Assembly (NCBI GenBank): GCA_023896275.1
Contig: MLDA01000005.1
Location: forward strand, 62,001-126,000
DNA length: 64,000 bases
DNA from: Kocuria rosea subsp. polaris
GTDB taxonomy: Bacteria; Actinomycetota; Actinomycetes; Actinomycetales; Micrococcaceae
Direction of reading: 5' to 3'
Of this stretch, positions 1-7,272 are shown piece by piece; position 1 is the first letter of the stretch, and the number at the start of each line of letters is the position of its first letter. Under the pieces are notes generated by a model, which worked only from the letters and a program-made list of their open reading frames with translations, was not told where the DNA came from and did no database searches. Made by a program: the position numbers and the translations under genes.

Positions 1-2
1 AG

Positions 3-1349
3 CACATCGAGGTCCTGGCCGGGGACATCAAGGCGATGGGCGTGCAGAACCCGCTCAGGGTCTACCCGGACCCGGACGTGCAGGGCGACTATCGACTGCA
101 GGACGGCCACCGCCGACGCTTGGCGGCGATCCGAGCGGGGCTCTCGGCGGTGCCGTGCGTCGTGGTGGACGAGCCGGCCACGCACGAGCTCGGCGACCTC
201 GACGTGATGCTGACGACCGGCCGGAACCACAAGCTGCTCACTGTCGCGGAGGAGGCGCAGGCCTTTCAGACGATGCTGGACCTCGGTCGCAGCGAGAAGA
301 CGGTCGCGAAGAAATTCAAGCAGCCCGTCACGCAGGTTGTCGCGAAAGCGCGCGTGACGAAAGCGCCGGAGGGCGTGCAGAAGAAGTATGCCTACGGGCA
401 GCTCTCGATTGACGCCTTGATCGAGCTGCAGAAGTGCGAGGACGCCGGCGACGCCGAGGTGACGGCCGAGGTGCACGACAACATCGAGCGGGTGGGCTGG
501 AAGGTGGATCGCGACGGCATGATTCGCATGATCTCGCGTGCCCGTCATGACGCGGCCGAGAAGCGTGAGGTCGAGAAGCTCGCGTCCGTCGGCGCGAAGG
601 AGGTTCCCCCTCAGGCGGTGTACGACGGGAAGCACCAGCTCGTCGAGGACGAGTTGACGCCCGATGAGCACGTGGCCGCGGGTCACCAGTTCCGGGTCAT
701 GCCCGGCCGTGAGGACCCCTCGACGCCGAGGACCGAGTGGTACGTGAAGGCCGACGCACCCAAGCAGGCACCCTCGGAGGAGGAGCGCGCCGCGGAGAAG
801 CAGCGCAAGGAGATGCTCCGGGCGCTCCGACAGCAGCTCCCGATCTCGGCCGAAGTCCGGCACCGCCACTACGTCGACCACGTCCAGGACCGCAAGGCCG
901 GCGACCCGGCAACGGACATGGACATGCTGCGGCGTCTGCTCGAGCGCGAGCTCTATTCGGTGCCCGAAGAGATCCTCGTTGGGGTCACGGGGATCTCGAA
1001 GGGATTTGAGGGCGACCGCTGGGACCACCCTAAGAAGTGGAACGCGTGGCGTGACCGGCTCGAGAAGAAGATCCGGTCGTTCACTTGGCAGCAGCTTGTC
1101 CGGCTCGCCACCCTCGGCAAGTACTGGGACGCGGCGGAACGCCCGTTGGTGAAGCCGGAGGGGTGGCAGATCCGAGGCGAGCGAGCGCACTTGCGCAGCG
1201 CGTGGCAGGCGAACGTCTCCGTCTGGTTCGGGCACGAGTGGGATTCGGTGGAGCAGCAGGCCCTCGGCATGTGCGAACCGGAGCCTGCGGCTGCCGGCGC
1301 CGGCGGCGAGCCTGAGGCTGACGAGGAGCTGGACGATGACGCCGCGTAG
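3..1349 (+). CDS. ParB-like nuclease-fold phage protein (5' partial)
   Basis: The reading frame is open from base 3, before the first ATG at 36. The upstream codons read like a ParB domain start (EVLAGDIKAMGVQNP), so the true start lies outside the window. The segment DGHRRRLAAIRAGL (about residues 31-44 counted from the ATG) matches the ParB box normally written GERRxRAA. The middle resembles a ParB helix-turn-helix region; the C-terminal 250 residues are charged and end in an acidic tail. In actinophages, ParB-fold proteins in early operons are common, with proposed roles in DNA binding or nicking rather than plasmid partition. The next gene starts inside its 3' end (14-base overlap). Confidence 0.75.
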   Translation, partial: HIEVLAGDIKAMGVQNPLRVYPDPDVQGDYRLQDGHRRRLAAIRAGLSAVPCVVVDEPATHELGDLDVMLTTGRNHKLLTVAEEAQAFQTMLDLGRSEKTVAKKFKQPVTQVVAKARVTKAPEGVQKKYAYGQLSIDALIELQKCEDAGDAEVTAEVHDNIERVGWKVDRDGMIRMISRARHDAAEKREVEKLASVGAKEVPPQAVYDGKHQLVEDELTPDEHVAAGHQFRVMPGREDPSTPRTEWYVKADAPKQAPSEEERAAEKQRKEMLRALRQQLPISAEVRHRHYVDHVQDRKAGDPATDMDMLRRLLERELYSVPEEILVGVTGISKGFEGDRWDHPKKWNAWRDRLEKKIRSFTWQQLVRLATLGKYWDAAERPLVKPEGWQIRGERAHLRSAWQANVSVWFGHEWDSVEQQALGMCEPEPAAAGAGGEPEADEELDDDAA

Positions 1350-1629
1350 CAAGGGCCGGACGGCACGGCGGTACCGGCTGATCAACGCGCAGTGGACGCG
1401 GACTGCGTCGTCGGATCCGACGGCCCCGGTGCGCCTGGTGAAGCGCCCTTATCCGGTTGAGAAGCCTTTCCGGTTGATCGATTACGAGAAGTTTTCTCGT
1501 TGGCGTGGTGATCGGACGCGAGCGTTCCGGACGTTCGAGGAGGCGGTGGCTGCCTTCGCGGATCTCCACCGCACGGCGGACATCAGCGAGCCGTGCCCGG
1601 TGGCGGAGGCGGGGGAGTGTCGTGGCTAG
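1336..1629 (+). CDS. Hypothetical phage protein, 97 aa
   Basis: I do not recognise the family. It starts at ATG 1336 inside the 3' end of the ParB-like gene, and its stop lies inside the start of the WhiB-like gene, so it is tightly coupled on both sides. The N-terminus is basic (MTPRSKGRTARRYR) and the rest mixes aromatic and charged residues (RLIDYEKFSRWRGD). No signal peptide, membrane segment or cysteine motif is visible. Its position suggests an early-expressed accessory protein. Confidence 0.6.
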   Translation: MTPRSKGRTARRYRLINAQWTRTASSDPTAPVRLVKRPYPVEKPFRLIDYEKFSRWRGDRTRAFRTFEEAVAAFADLHRTADISEPCPVAEAGECRG

Positions 1630-1954
1630 GAAGACACCGACGCTGAACCCCGGATACGCCCCCGAGGCGGCGTCGGGCCGGCGGCAGGACCCGTTCGAGT
1701 CCCGGGCATGCGCCGCAGTCCCGGCGGACCGGATCGACGAGGTGTTCTTCCCGCCCAACGGCGACCACGCCTTCGATCCGCTCCGGTACGCCGAGGCCCG
1801 CAGCTACTGCCTTGCCTGCCCCATCCGGGAGACGTGCCTCGACTACGCGCTCGAGCTTGAAGGCGGTAAGGCCGCTCAGGGGCGTTTCGGCATGTACGGC
1901 GGCACGACCCCGACGGAGCGGGCCCGCATTTCACGAAAGAGGAGAGCGGCGTGA
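1622..1954 (+). CDS. WhiB-like iron-sulfur transcription factor (phage-encoded)
   Basis: The 110-residue product has the WhiB cysteine pattern: Cys30, then Cys63 and Cys66 (CLAC) and Cys72, expected to hold a 4Fe-4S cluster. These are followed by the glycine-rich turn GMYGG (about residues 90-94) and a basic C-terminus (ISRKRRAA) typical of the DNA-binding tail. GTG 1622 was chosen over longer upstream options because the WhiB homology begins soon after it and it overlaps the previous stop by 8 bases. WhiB proteins act with the primary sigma factor; phage versions (for example WhiBTM4) can repress host whiB2 and affect superinfection. Whether this one acts on host or phage promoters is unknown. 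The next gene overlaps its stop (GTGA). Confidence 0.9.
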   Translation: MARKTPTLNPGYAPEAASGRRQDPFESRACAAVPADRIDEVFFPPNGDHAFDPLRYAEARSYCLACPIRETCLDYALELEGGKAAQGRFGMYGGTTPTERARISRKRRAA

Positions 1955-2190
1955 AATTCATCGTCACCGAGCACAAGTCCTCCAGGGACCCGTCCGCCCG
2001 GAACGTGTACGTGAAGCAGATCCACCCTGACGGCCGACGCGAGACATGGGAGCTGCTGATGACCGACGTCCACACGACCGAGGAGATCCGGTCGTCTGCC
2101 GACGTGTACCGCCAGTACCAGAAGACAGTGCCCGTCGCCGGCATCCTCGACCAGGTCGCCGACACGTGGGCGGATAGGACCCGGCCATGA
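1951..2190 (+). CDS. Hypothetical phage protein, 79 aa
   Basis: Starts with GTG 1951, overlapping the WhiB-like stop by four bases, with a GGAG-type ribosome site just upstream (AGAGGAGAG). The product is a soluble, mixed-charge protein (KFIVTEHKSSRDPSARNVYV near the start) with no recognisable motif. Its 3' end overlaps the next start. Function unknown. Confidence 0.6.
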   Translation: MKFIVTEHKSSRDPSARNVYVKQIHPDGRRETWELLMTDVHTTEEIRSSADVYRQYQKTVPVAGILDQVADTWADRTRP

Positions 2191-2468
2191 CCGGCACCGG
2201 CGACGTCTTCGAAATGATCTGGCCCATCACCGGACCCGGCGCCGCCACACAACCCTCAGACCAAGCCGTCGCCGGACTCCGGGCCCTCGCCATGCGCGAG
2301 TTCGTCGTCGCCCTCCATGACACCGGCCTCGTCGCCGAGGGCAACCCGACCACCGACGTCGTCCCTACCGCCGATTGCCCACGCGCCACCGGCCAACCCG
2401 GCTTCCGGCGCTCTCCGTTCACGCTGCGGATGCGCGCTCCAGCGCGGCCGCGGCCGGCACCGCAGTAG
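2187..2468 (+). CDS. Hypothetical phage protein, 93 aa
   Basis: ATG 2187 overlaps the preceding stop (ATGA). The first 60 residues look like an ordinary soluble helical protein (AVAGLRALAMREFVVAL); the last 30 are Arg/Pro rich (RAPARPRPAPQ) and could be disordered. It ends directly before a perfect 10-bp hairpin, so it is probably the last gene of its transcription unit. Family not recognised. Confidence 0.5.
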   Translation: MTGTGDVFEMIWPITGPGAATQPSDQAVAGLRALAMREFVVALHDTGLVAEGNPTTDVVPTADCPRATGQPGFRRSPFTLRMRAPARPRPAPQ

Positions 2469-2474
2469 CAGCAC

Positions 2475-2498
2475 GCGCCCCGGCCTGCGCCGGGGCGC
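2475..2498 (+). terminator. Perfect 10-bp GC hairpin, terminator-like
   Basis: GCGCCCCGGC (2475-2484) pairs with GCCGGGGCGC (2489-2498) around a CTGC loop. It begins 6 bases after the previous stop. There is no T-tract, so this would be the T-less hairpin type often seen in high-GC actinobacteria. It is also the first element of the structured non-coding block to 2,638. Confidence 0.6.
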
Positions 2499-2503
2499 CC
2501 CAT

Positions 2504-2601
2504 GGCCCGCATAGGCAAGCCACGCCAGCCGAGCATTCAGTCTTCCCCCCGACGCTGAATGCCTGGTCGGGCGGCGACCGGTTCGAATCCGGTGCGGGCC
2601 C
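2504..2601 (+). ncRNA. tRNA-like folded element without a clear anticodon arm
   Basis: GGCCCGC (2504-2510) pairs with GCGGGCC (2594-2600), as an acceptor stem would. Directly inside it is a perfect T-arm, ACCGG-TTCGAAT-CCGGT (2577-2593). A short GGC/GCC stem sits in the D-arm position (2514-2526) but its loop lacks the GG pair. Where the anticodon arm should be there is instead an 8-bp hairpin, GCATTCAG/CTGAATGC (2533-2562), with a C-rich 14-base loop. No 5-bp stem with 7-base loop fits, and CCA is not encoded. It could be a decayed phage tRNA or a structured RNA that mimics one. It lies in a 170-base gap between genes. Confidence 0.35.
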
Positions 2602-2638
2602 CGACGAAGCAGTTTCCCATCCAGTGAAGGAGCACATC

Positions 2639-2776
2639 GTGACGAGAAGACAACCGATCGGGCCGGACTGCCGGGACGGCAAGCACCAGGGGTGCGCCGG
2701 CCAGGCACTCGACGAGCAAGTCGACGAGGTCGTCGCCTGCACCTGCTGCGAGACCCACACCGAGGAGGAGTCATGA
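2639..2776 (+). CDS. Small cysteine-containing phage protein, 45 aa
   Basis: GTG 2639 has a good ribosome site (AAGGAG at 2627-2632). The product contains four cysteines (PDCRDGKHQGCAG near residue 10 and ACTCCETHTEEE at the end) and an acidic middle. Cys/His spacing suggests metal binding but no family was recognised. The stop overlaps the next ATG (ATGA). Longer in-frame starts upstream would read through the hairpin block and are rejected. Confidence 0.6.
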   Translation: MTRRQPIGPDCRDGKHQGCAGQALDEQVDEVVACTCCETHTEEES

Positions 2777-3069
2777 CCACCAGACTCACCCAGCGCGATC
2801 ACTACCTGCAGGAAGCCAACGAAGCTGCCGGCCAAGCCATCGCGAAAGCCCTCGGCCACGACTGGAACCAACTCAGCGTCGGAACCCAAGCCGAACTCGC
2901 GCTCGCTGGCCGCGCGGCGGTTGACGCCGCGTCGCCGTGGCTCGAGCTGACCGTGTTGAAGCGGTGGCTCGGCAAGGTCGGTGCGACGCCGATGTTCCGG
3001 GATTGGCTCGAGCGGGAGATCAATCTGCTGATGCGTCACCTGCGCGCGGCTGTGGGGCCGCGGGGATGA
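2773..3069 (+). CDS. Hypothetical helical phage protein, 98 aa
   Basis: ATG 2773 follows a strong GAGGAGGAG ribosome site and overlaps the previous stop. The product is alanine- and leucine-rich and probably all helical (NEAAGQAIAKALGHDWNQLS; LELTVLKRWLGKVG). No catalytic motif or membrane segment is seen. The stop overlaps the following small zinc-finger gene. Function unknown. Confidence 0.6.
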   Translation: MTTRLTQRDHYLQEANEAAGQAIAKALGHDWNQLSVGTQAELALAGRAAVDAASPWLELTVLKRWLGKVGATPMFRDWLEREINLLMRHLRAAVGPRG

Positions 3070-3200
3070 GTGGCGACAACGACCCGTGGATGTGCCAGAC
3101 CTGCGGCAAGAACTACGTCGTCCAGTCGCTGGCGCGTCACTGCGAGAAGAAGCACGACAACCGGCCATCGGCCGACGAGAAGGAAGGAGGCGCGGCGTGA
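3066..3200 (+). CDS. C2H2-type zinc-finger microprotein, 44 aa
   Basis: ATG 3066 overlaps the preceding stop (ATGA). The 44-residue product is essentially one zinc finger: CQTC near residue 10, then H-x4-H (HCEKKH) with 11 residues between, a CxxC...HxxxxH pattern. Small C2H2 proteins of this kind occur in actinophage early operons and probably bind DNA or stabilise a partner. The C-terminus is acidic. Its stop overlaps the GTG of the clamp-like gene. Confidence 0.6.
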   Translation: MSGDNDPWMCQTCGKNYVVQSLARHCEKKHDNRPSADEKEGGAA

Positions 3201-3916
3201 TCATCACCGTGAACACGAAGGACTTGCGCCAGGCGCTGGGATCAGTGATCCCGCACGCCCACGACGACCCGGACACGAAGCTGAACCGGCTCCGGTGCAC
3301 GGCAACGCGCGACATGCTCTACGTCCAGGCGACGAATACCGTGACGGCGGCGCTGGCCATCGTCTCGGTGTGGGAGGCCGACGACCTGACCGGGAGCCCC
3401 GAGCACGACGTCTTCGATCTGTCGGTGTCGACAGCGAAGAAGATCCTGGCGATCTTCAAGGCGTCGAAGAAGCAGCCCGAGGACGAGCTGGGGGAGGCGA
3501 TGACGATCACCGTCTCCGACAGCGAGCTGACGTTCGTCGACACCGGCGGGCTCTTCCCGGGCGAGAGCTTCTCTCAGCCCACGGGCGAGGTCGACGGTGC
3601 CTTCCCGAATCTGCCGCGCCTGTTTGCCGAGTCGCTGACGGATACCAAGCGGGTTCCGGACCGGCTCGTGGCCAACGGGACGCTGCTGCGCAAGTTCGCG
3701 ACGGCGGCCACGACCTACGGTGCGGTGCTGGTGATCGAGCCGACGGGCGACAGCTCGAGGATCCTGATCAGCTGCGGCGAGAGCTTCATCGGCGCGCTGA
3801 TGCCGATGCGGGTCGAAGCCGGCGAGGAGCTCGCAGCGAAGCTGCAGGAGGCGCATGAAGGCTGGCTGCATCGTCTACCGGAGCTCGCTGCGGCGATCAC
3901 GTCGACGAGAGGCTGA
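3197..3916 (+). CDS. Putative phage DNA sliding-clamp-like protein (DnaN-like fold)
   Basis: GTG 3197 overlaps the previous stop (GTGA) with AGGAGG upstream. The 239-residue product opens MIITVNTKDLRQALGSVIPH, the arrangement seen at the start of beta-clamp domains, and alternates beta strands and helices (RLRCTATRDMLYVQATNT; EAMTITVSDSELTFVDTGG). It is shorter than cellular DnaN (about 370 residues), so it would have two rather than three domains. The resemblance is by pattern only. No phage polymerase is visible; if correct it would capture the host polymerase for phage DNA. Alternative: an early protein with a recombination or repressor-like fold. Confidence 0.45.
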   Translation: MIITVNTKDLRQALGSVIPHAHDDPDTKLNRLRCTATRDMLYVQATNTVTAALAIVSVWEADDLTGSPEHDVFDLSVSTAKKILAIFKASKKQPEDELGEAMTITVSDSELTFVDTGGLFPGESFSQPTGEVDGAFPNLPRLFAESLTDTKRVPDRLVANGTLLRKFATAATTYGAVLVIEPTGDSSRILISCGESFIGALMPMRVEAGEELAAKLQEAHEGWLHRLPELAAAITSTRG

Positions 3917-3919
3917 GGC

Positions 3920-4936
3920 ATGCCATGGCTGAGAATCGGCGATACGGCGGCGAATCACCCGACGGTTCTGGCGGTGCTGGAGCACGAGCGGGTGGACGAC
4001 CGGCTGATCAACGAAGTGTTCGGATTCGTGGTCCGGTGTGCGGCGCAGTCGACGGCGCACCTGACGGACTACGTGATCAACCGCGGCACGGCGCTGTCGA
4101 TCGCGGGGCTCTCCCGCGCGGACGAGCTCCTCCAGGTGGCTCTTTACGCGGGGTACATGACGAGGGAGGAGCGGGACCTCGACGATGGTCAGGGCACCCG
4201 CACCGTGTACAAGCTGATGGATGAGCCCGAGTTCATCCACATGCGTACGCGCGAAGAGATCGAGTGGGAGAGGCAACGGAAGTCGGATAACTCCAACCCG
4301 GCCTTGATCATCCCGGTACGCCTTCGCGACGGCGACGCGTGCCGTTACTGCGGCCTCGTCGTGAAGTTCGCCCCAGGTGCCCGCACGGGCCGCATCGTCG
4401 GCACGTACGATCACCGCAGTCCCGGCCAGACGGCGACGGTAGAGACCTACGTGGTCTCCTGCAAGGGGTGCAACTCGGCGCGCAGCAACTACCCGGACGC
4501 GGATAAGTCGCGTCCCCTCCTCCCGGTCCCGGAGCGGCCGTACTACGCGCCGGCGACGATCGAGTGGATCCAGCAGAACGAATGGGCGCAGCGCAACGGC
4601 TACAAGGCTCCCGAGCCTCCGGCGCGCGTTATTCAACCAGGGCAGCCCTTCGGCAACGGTCACATCCGGCCGGAGACTGCAGCTTCCACGGTCGAGCAGG
4701 CGGCGACGCCAGCACCCGATGTCGAGGCTCCTGGCGGGCGTTCCGCGGCGGTTCCGCAGAAATCAGCAGGCGCCGCAGGAGAGCAGGGTACGGGCGCTGT
4801 CTTTGCCGGGACGGGTAGGGACGGGACGGGGCGGGCAGGTTCGGTACGGGAAGGGGCGGGAGCCAGCTCTCAGCCCCATGCCTCCGGTAAGCCTCGTGGC
4901 AAACGAAGAAACAGACCGAGGAAGAGGAAGGGGTGA
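3920..4936 (+). CDS. Phage replication-region protein with embedded HNH-like zinc domain
   Basis: The 338-residue product has three parts. Residues 1-110 look like a DnaD/replisome-organiser style helical domain (NHPTVLAVLEHERVDDRLIN). Residues 130-195 contain CRYCG, then YDHRSPG, then CKGCN, the layout of an HNH-type zinc-stabilised beta-beta-metal motif. Residues 230-338 are low complexity, Gly/Ala rich and very basic at the end (RGKRRNRPRKRKG), probably disordered and nucleic-acid binding. It starts four bases after the clamp-like gene. Likely an origin-binding or replisome organiser protein; nuclease activity is only inferred from the HNH-like cysteines and histidine. Confidence 0.6.
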   Translation: MPWLRIGDTAANHPTVLAVLEHERVDDRLINEVFGFVVRCAAQSTAHLTDYVINRGTALSIAGLSRADELLQVALYAGYMTREERDLDDGQGTRTVYKLMDEPEFIHMRTREEIEWERQRKSDNSNPALIIPVRLRDGDACRYCGLVVKFAPGARTGRIVGTYDHRSPGQTATVETYVVSCKGCNSARSNYPDADKSRPLLPVPERPYYAPATIEWIQQNEWAQRNGYKAPEPPARVIQPGQPFGNGHIRPETAASTVEQAATPAPDVEAPGGRSAAVPQKSAGAAGEQGTGAVFAGTGRDGTGRAGSVREGAGASSQPHASGKPRGKRRNRPRKRKG

Positions 4937-4939
4937 GTC

Positions 4940-5278
4940 ATGCCCAGGGGAGCTGTAGAGCAGGCAGTGCTCGCGTGGAGTGAGAAGCAGTTCCAGGAAC
5001 AGGTCGTCGGCGCGGCGCAGGCTCTCGGCTGGCCGGCGATCTACCACACGCATGACAGCCGTCGCTCGGCGCCGGGGTTCCCGGATCTGGTGCTCGTGCA
5101 TCCGAAGCACGGGCTGATCTTCCGGGAGCTGAAGACGGAGACGGGCACGTTGACGCCGGCGCAGCACGACTGGATCGATCTGCTGCAGCACACCGGGCAC
5201 GACGCCGAGGTGTGGCGTCCTCGCGATTGGGCGTCCCGGCTGATTCACGCCGAACTCGCCGGGAGGCGCCGTGCCTGA
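4940..5278 (+). CDS. VRR-NUC domain nuclease (phage Holliday-junction-type endonuclease)
   Basis: The 112-residue product is a single VRR-NUC domain of the PD-(D/E)xK superfamily. The motif PGFPDLVLVH (about residues 45-54) supplies the catalytic Asp, and LIFRELKTETG (about 60-70) supplies the Glu and Lys; a late WRPRDW matches the usual C-terminal block. Stand-alone phage VRR-NUC enzymes cleave branched DNA and are thought to resolve replication or recombination intermediates before packaging. It follows the HNH/replication protein by three bases and is overlapped by the next small gene. Confidence 0.88.
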   Translation: MPRGAVEQAVLAWSEKQFQEQVVGAAQALGWPAIYHTHDSRRSAPGFPDLVLVHPKHGLIFRELKTETGTLTPAQHDWIDLLQHTGHDAEVWRPRDWASRLIHAELAGRRRA

Positions 5279-5381
5279 CTGCCGGTGGCCGAATGACTGC
5301 ACGTGCACCGGCTGCATGAACCGGTGGATCGACGAACGAGACGAGCACGACGACGTAGAGGACGACGATGGAGATCTCTGA
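5271..5381 (+). CDS. Cysteine-rich acidic microprotein, 36 aa
   Basis: GTG 5271 follows GGGAGG and overlaps the VRR-NUC stop; its TGA at 5379-5381 lies inside the next gene (start 5368). The N-terminal half has four cysteines (PDCRWPNDCTCTGCMNRW) with two tryptophans, a compact metal-site spacing; the C-terminal half is almost purely acidic (DEHDDVEDDDGDL), reminiscent of DNA mimics. Tight overlap on both sides and a good ribosome site argue that it is translated. Function unknown. Confidence 0.55.
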   Translation: MPDCRWPNDCTCTGCMNRWIDERDEHDDVEDDDGDL

Positions 5382-6045
5382 AAGAGACATCAAAAGGCTG
5401 GCCGACCGTCTGCTCCGGGAGACGGTCGAGTCCGGCGTGTACCGGGACAACGACGGCGAGGAGGAGTGGCACACCTGGCGGGAAGCGCCGCTGCTCGGGA
5501 TGCTCCGCGAGGCGGCGCATCCGGGGATGGGCGCTGGCGGTGGTGGCGGGGCGCGGACGGCCGGCTCGCCGGCGGCGATCAGTGTCGAGGCGGTGAGTCT
5601 GTTCATGGACATCGAGCGCGAGGCACTGGATGCGATGTGGGCGGACGAGGAGCTGCGGGCGAGGGCGCGGCAGTGGAACTCTCTCGTGCTCGAAGATCGG
5701 GTGCGGATCTGGGTGGAGCTGTGGCGCACCCGGCCGGCGCAGCGCCTCGAGCTGCACCGGCGGTTGGCTCGGTGGGTGACGCAGGTAGAGGCGCTGCTCG
5801 ACCCGGCGAAGGTCATCAGTCTGCGTGGTGCGCCGTGCCCGGTGTGCTCGCAGACGTGGGCCATGGTCGCCGAGGACGGGACCGGAGAACTCGTCCGGCA
5901 GCCCGCCCTGCTCGTCGCCGTCGGCACGACGCAGGTTGTCGCGTGCTGCCGGGTCTGCGGCGAGCGATGGCAGGGGCCGACCATCAACGACCTGGCCGAC
6001 GCGCTGAAACCCGACGTCTTTGCATCTGACGCCGGCAACGTTTAA
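5368..6045 (+). CDS. Phage protein with C-terminal zinc ribbon, 225 aa
   Basis: Starts at ATG 5368 inside the upstream microprotein gene. Residues 1-70 contain a glycine-rich linker (GAGGGGGARTAG). Residues 70-150 are helical with many Trp and Arg. Residues 154-200 hold a zinc ribbon: CPVC, then CCRVCGERW about 40 residues later. Proteins with this layout end the early operons of many actinophages, but their role is not established as far as I know. Nucleic-acid binding through the ribbon is an inference. It is followed by a strong terminator. Confidence 0.6.
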   Translation: MEISERDIKRLADRLLRETVESGVYRDNDGEEEWHTWREAPLLGMLREAAHPGMGAGGGGGARTAGSPAAISVEAVSLFMDIEREALDAMWADEELRARARQWNSLVLEDRVRIWVELWRTRPAQRLELHRRLARWVTQVEALLDPAKVISLRGAPCPVCSQTWAMVAEDGTGELVRQPALLVAVGTTQVVACCRVCGERWQGPTINDLADALKPDVFASDAGNV

Positions 6046-6098
6046 TCTGGAGTCAATAGCCAGACGTGTACCCAAAACGAGGTGCACCGGCAGACCTG

Positions 6099-6132
6099 AA
6101 AGCCCCGCTACGGATCACCGTGGCGGGGCTTT
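6099..6132. terminator. Strong hairpin terminator at the early/late boundary
   Basis: AAAGCCCCGCTACGG (6099-6113) pairs with CCGTGGCGGGGCTTT (6118-6132) over 15 bp with one wobble, around an ATCA loop, followed by CG. A-rich on the 5' side and T-rich on the 3' side, so it could work in both directions. It separates the early block from the HNH-terminase block. Confidence 0.8.
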
Positions 6133-6151
6133 CGCGTACCCGGAGGTGAAC

Positions 6152-6487
6152 GTGGCCCGACTCCGAGTCTGTTCCGAACCCGGGTGCCCAGTCTTGTCGG
6201 AGTTCACCCGGTGCACGCACCACACTCGGGCACGGCAGGCGGCCCGCGGATCCACAACCGAGCGCGGGTACGGTCCCGATCATCGACGTGAGCGACGAAA
6301 GGTCGAGACGGCCGGCATCGAGAACTTCCGGTGCGCCCGGTGTGGCGGCCAGTTCGAGCCTGGCGAGCCCTTCCACCTCGGCCATACCGACGATCGGCGC
6401 ACGTGGTCGGGTCCTGAACACGTGCGGTGCAACCTGTCGGCTGCAGGCGTCGCATCGCACGCCGTCGTGGACCGATCGGACCGCTGA
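6152..6487 (+). CDS. HNH endonuclease (packaging-associated)
   Basis: GTG 6152 follows GGAGGTGAA (6142-6150), which decides the start. The 111-residue product has an N-terminal Cys/His cluster (CSEPGC...CTHH), then TTERGYGPDHRRERR, then CARCGG and FHLGHTDD, and near the end EHVRCNLSAA. This is the layout of the small HNH enzymes found beside cos sites and terminase genes in cos-packaging phages, where the HNH protein stimulates terminase-dependent cos cleavage. Its location just before the terminase fits. Confidence 0.88.
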   Translation: MARLRVCSEPGCPVLSEFTRCTHHTRARQAARGSTTERGYGPDHRRERRKVETAGIENFRCARCGGQFEPGEPFHLGHTDDRRTWSGPEHVRCNLSAAGVASHAVVDRSDR

Positions 6488-6732
6488 TCGGGCGCCGCTG
6501 AAGCCCGCCGCCGAGGGGGTGGGGGGCGCCCCCTCCGACCTCGACCACAGAAGCCCGCCGGGGAGGGCTCTAAGAGGTCCGACAGGTTCAGTAGATCCTA
6601 GGAAGCCCCTAGTCACGTTCAAAGTTTCGGTGTTGGTCAGGTTCAAACAGGCCGCACCATCCCACGCCAGAGGGTCGGCGCGACGCCGGCCCCCGTCCGC
6701 CGCGCGACGCGGCAGTGAAGGCAGGTTCTCCG
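6488..6732 (+). other. Possible cos region between HNH and terminase genes
   Basis: 245 bases without a convincing gene. They contain a perfect 12-base GC palindrome, GGGGGCGCCCCC (6522-6533), inside a longer G-run/C-run. Cos ends of actinophages are commonly GC-rich and located beside HNH and small terminase genes, so this is a reasonable candidate, but no defined cos consensus was matched. Further right is a less GC-rich stretch (TTCAAAGTTTCGG near 6620). Confidence 0.35.
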
Positions 6733-7272
6733 ATGCCCCGCGGTGGTGCACGAGTCAACAGCGGCCCCGCCGCAGACCCCAAGGCGATCCGCCGCGAACG
6801 CAAAGACGACCAGCGACAGTGGACGCTCCTGCCGGCGCGAGGCCGGCCGGGAAACGCGCCCGCCTGGCCGCTCGAGAAGTGGCGCGAGCTGGAGAAGAAC
6901 CGGCCCGAGGAGGAGCGCAACGACCAGGCCGCACGCGCCCTCGACAAACGCGAGCTGGACGTCTGGCGACAGATCTGGAAGACGCCGCAGGCCGTCGCCT
7001 GGGAGCGCCTCGGATGGAAGCACGACGTCGCTCTCTACGTCCGCCTGCTGACCCAGGGGGAGCGGGGCAACCTCAAAGCTGCCGGCGAAGCCCGACAGTG
7101 GTCGGACCGACTCGGCCTGAACCAGTCGGCGATGCTCCGCAACCGCTGGAAGATCGCCGACGACGAACTCGCCCAGCGACGGACCGAGACCCGCAAGGAA
7201 TCAGCCGCCGGCGCTCGCCGGAAGTCCTCGCGGGATCGCTTCACGGTGGTGCCCGATGGCACCGGCGGATGA
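6733..7272 (+). CDS. Terminase small subunit
   Basis: The 179-residue product opens MPRGGARVNSGPAADPKAIR, the usual opening of one actinophage small-terminase family, followed by basic residues and tryptophan-containing helices (WPLEKWRELEKNRPEEE). It recognises the packaging site and regulates the large subunit. ATG 6733 was preferred to the in-frame ATG 6715 because the family N-terminus begins there. It overlaps the large terminase start by 17 bases, consistent with coupled translation. Confidence 0.85.
   Translation: MPRGGARVNSGPAADPKAIRRERKDDQRQWTLLPARGRPGNAPAWPLEKWRELEKNRPEEERNDQAARALDKRELDVWRQIWKTPQAVAWERLGWKHDVALYVRLLTQGERGNLKAAGEARQWSDRLGLNQSAMLRNRWKIADDELAQRRTETRKESAAGARRKSSRDRFTVVPDGTGG

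Noticed and set aside
1336-1366. Antisense gene candidates in the first 2 kb (for example 1,081-1,758 minus)
   Set aside because: Low-complexity Arg/Pro composition and no ribosome sites; the overlapping plus-strand genes explain the region.
2504-2601. Standard tRNA gene call
   Set aside because: Acceptor and T arms pair, but no D-loop GG and no 5-bp/7-base anticodon arm can be drawn; kept only as a tRNA-like element.
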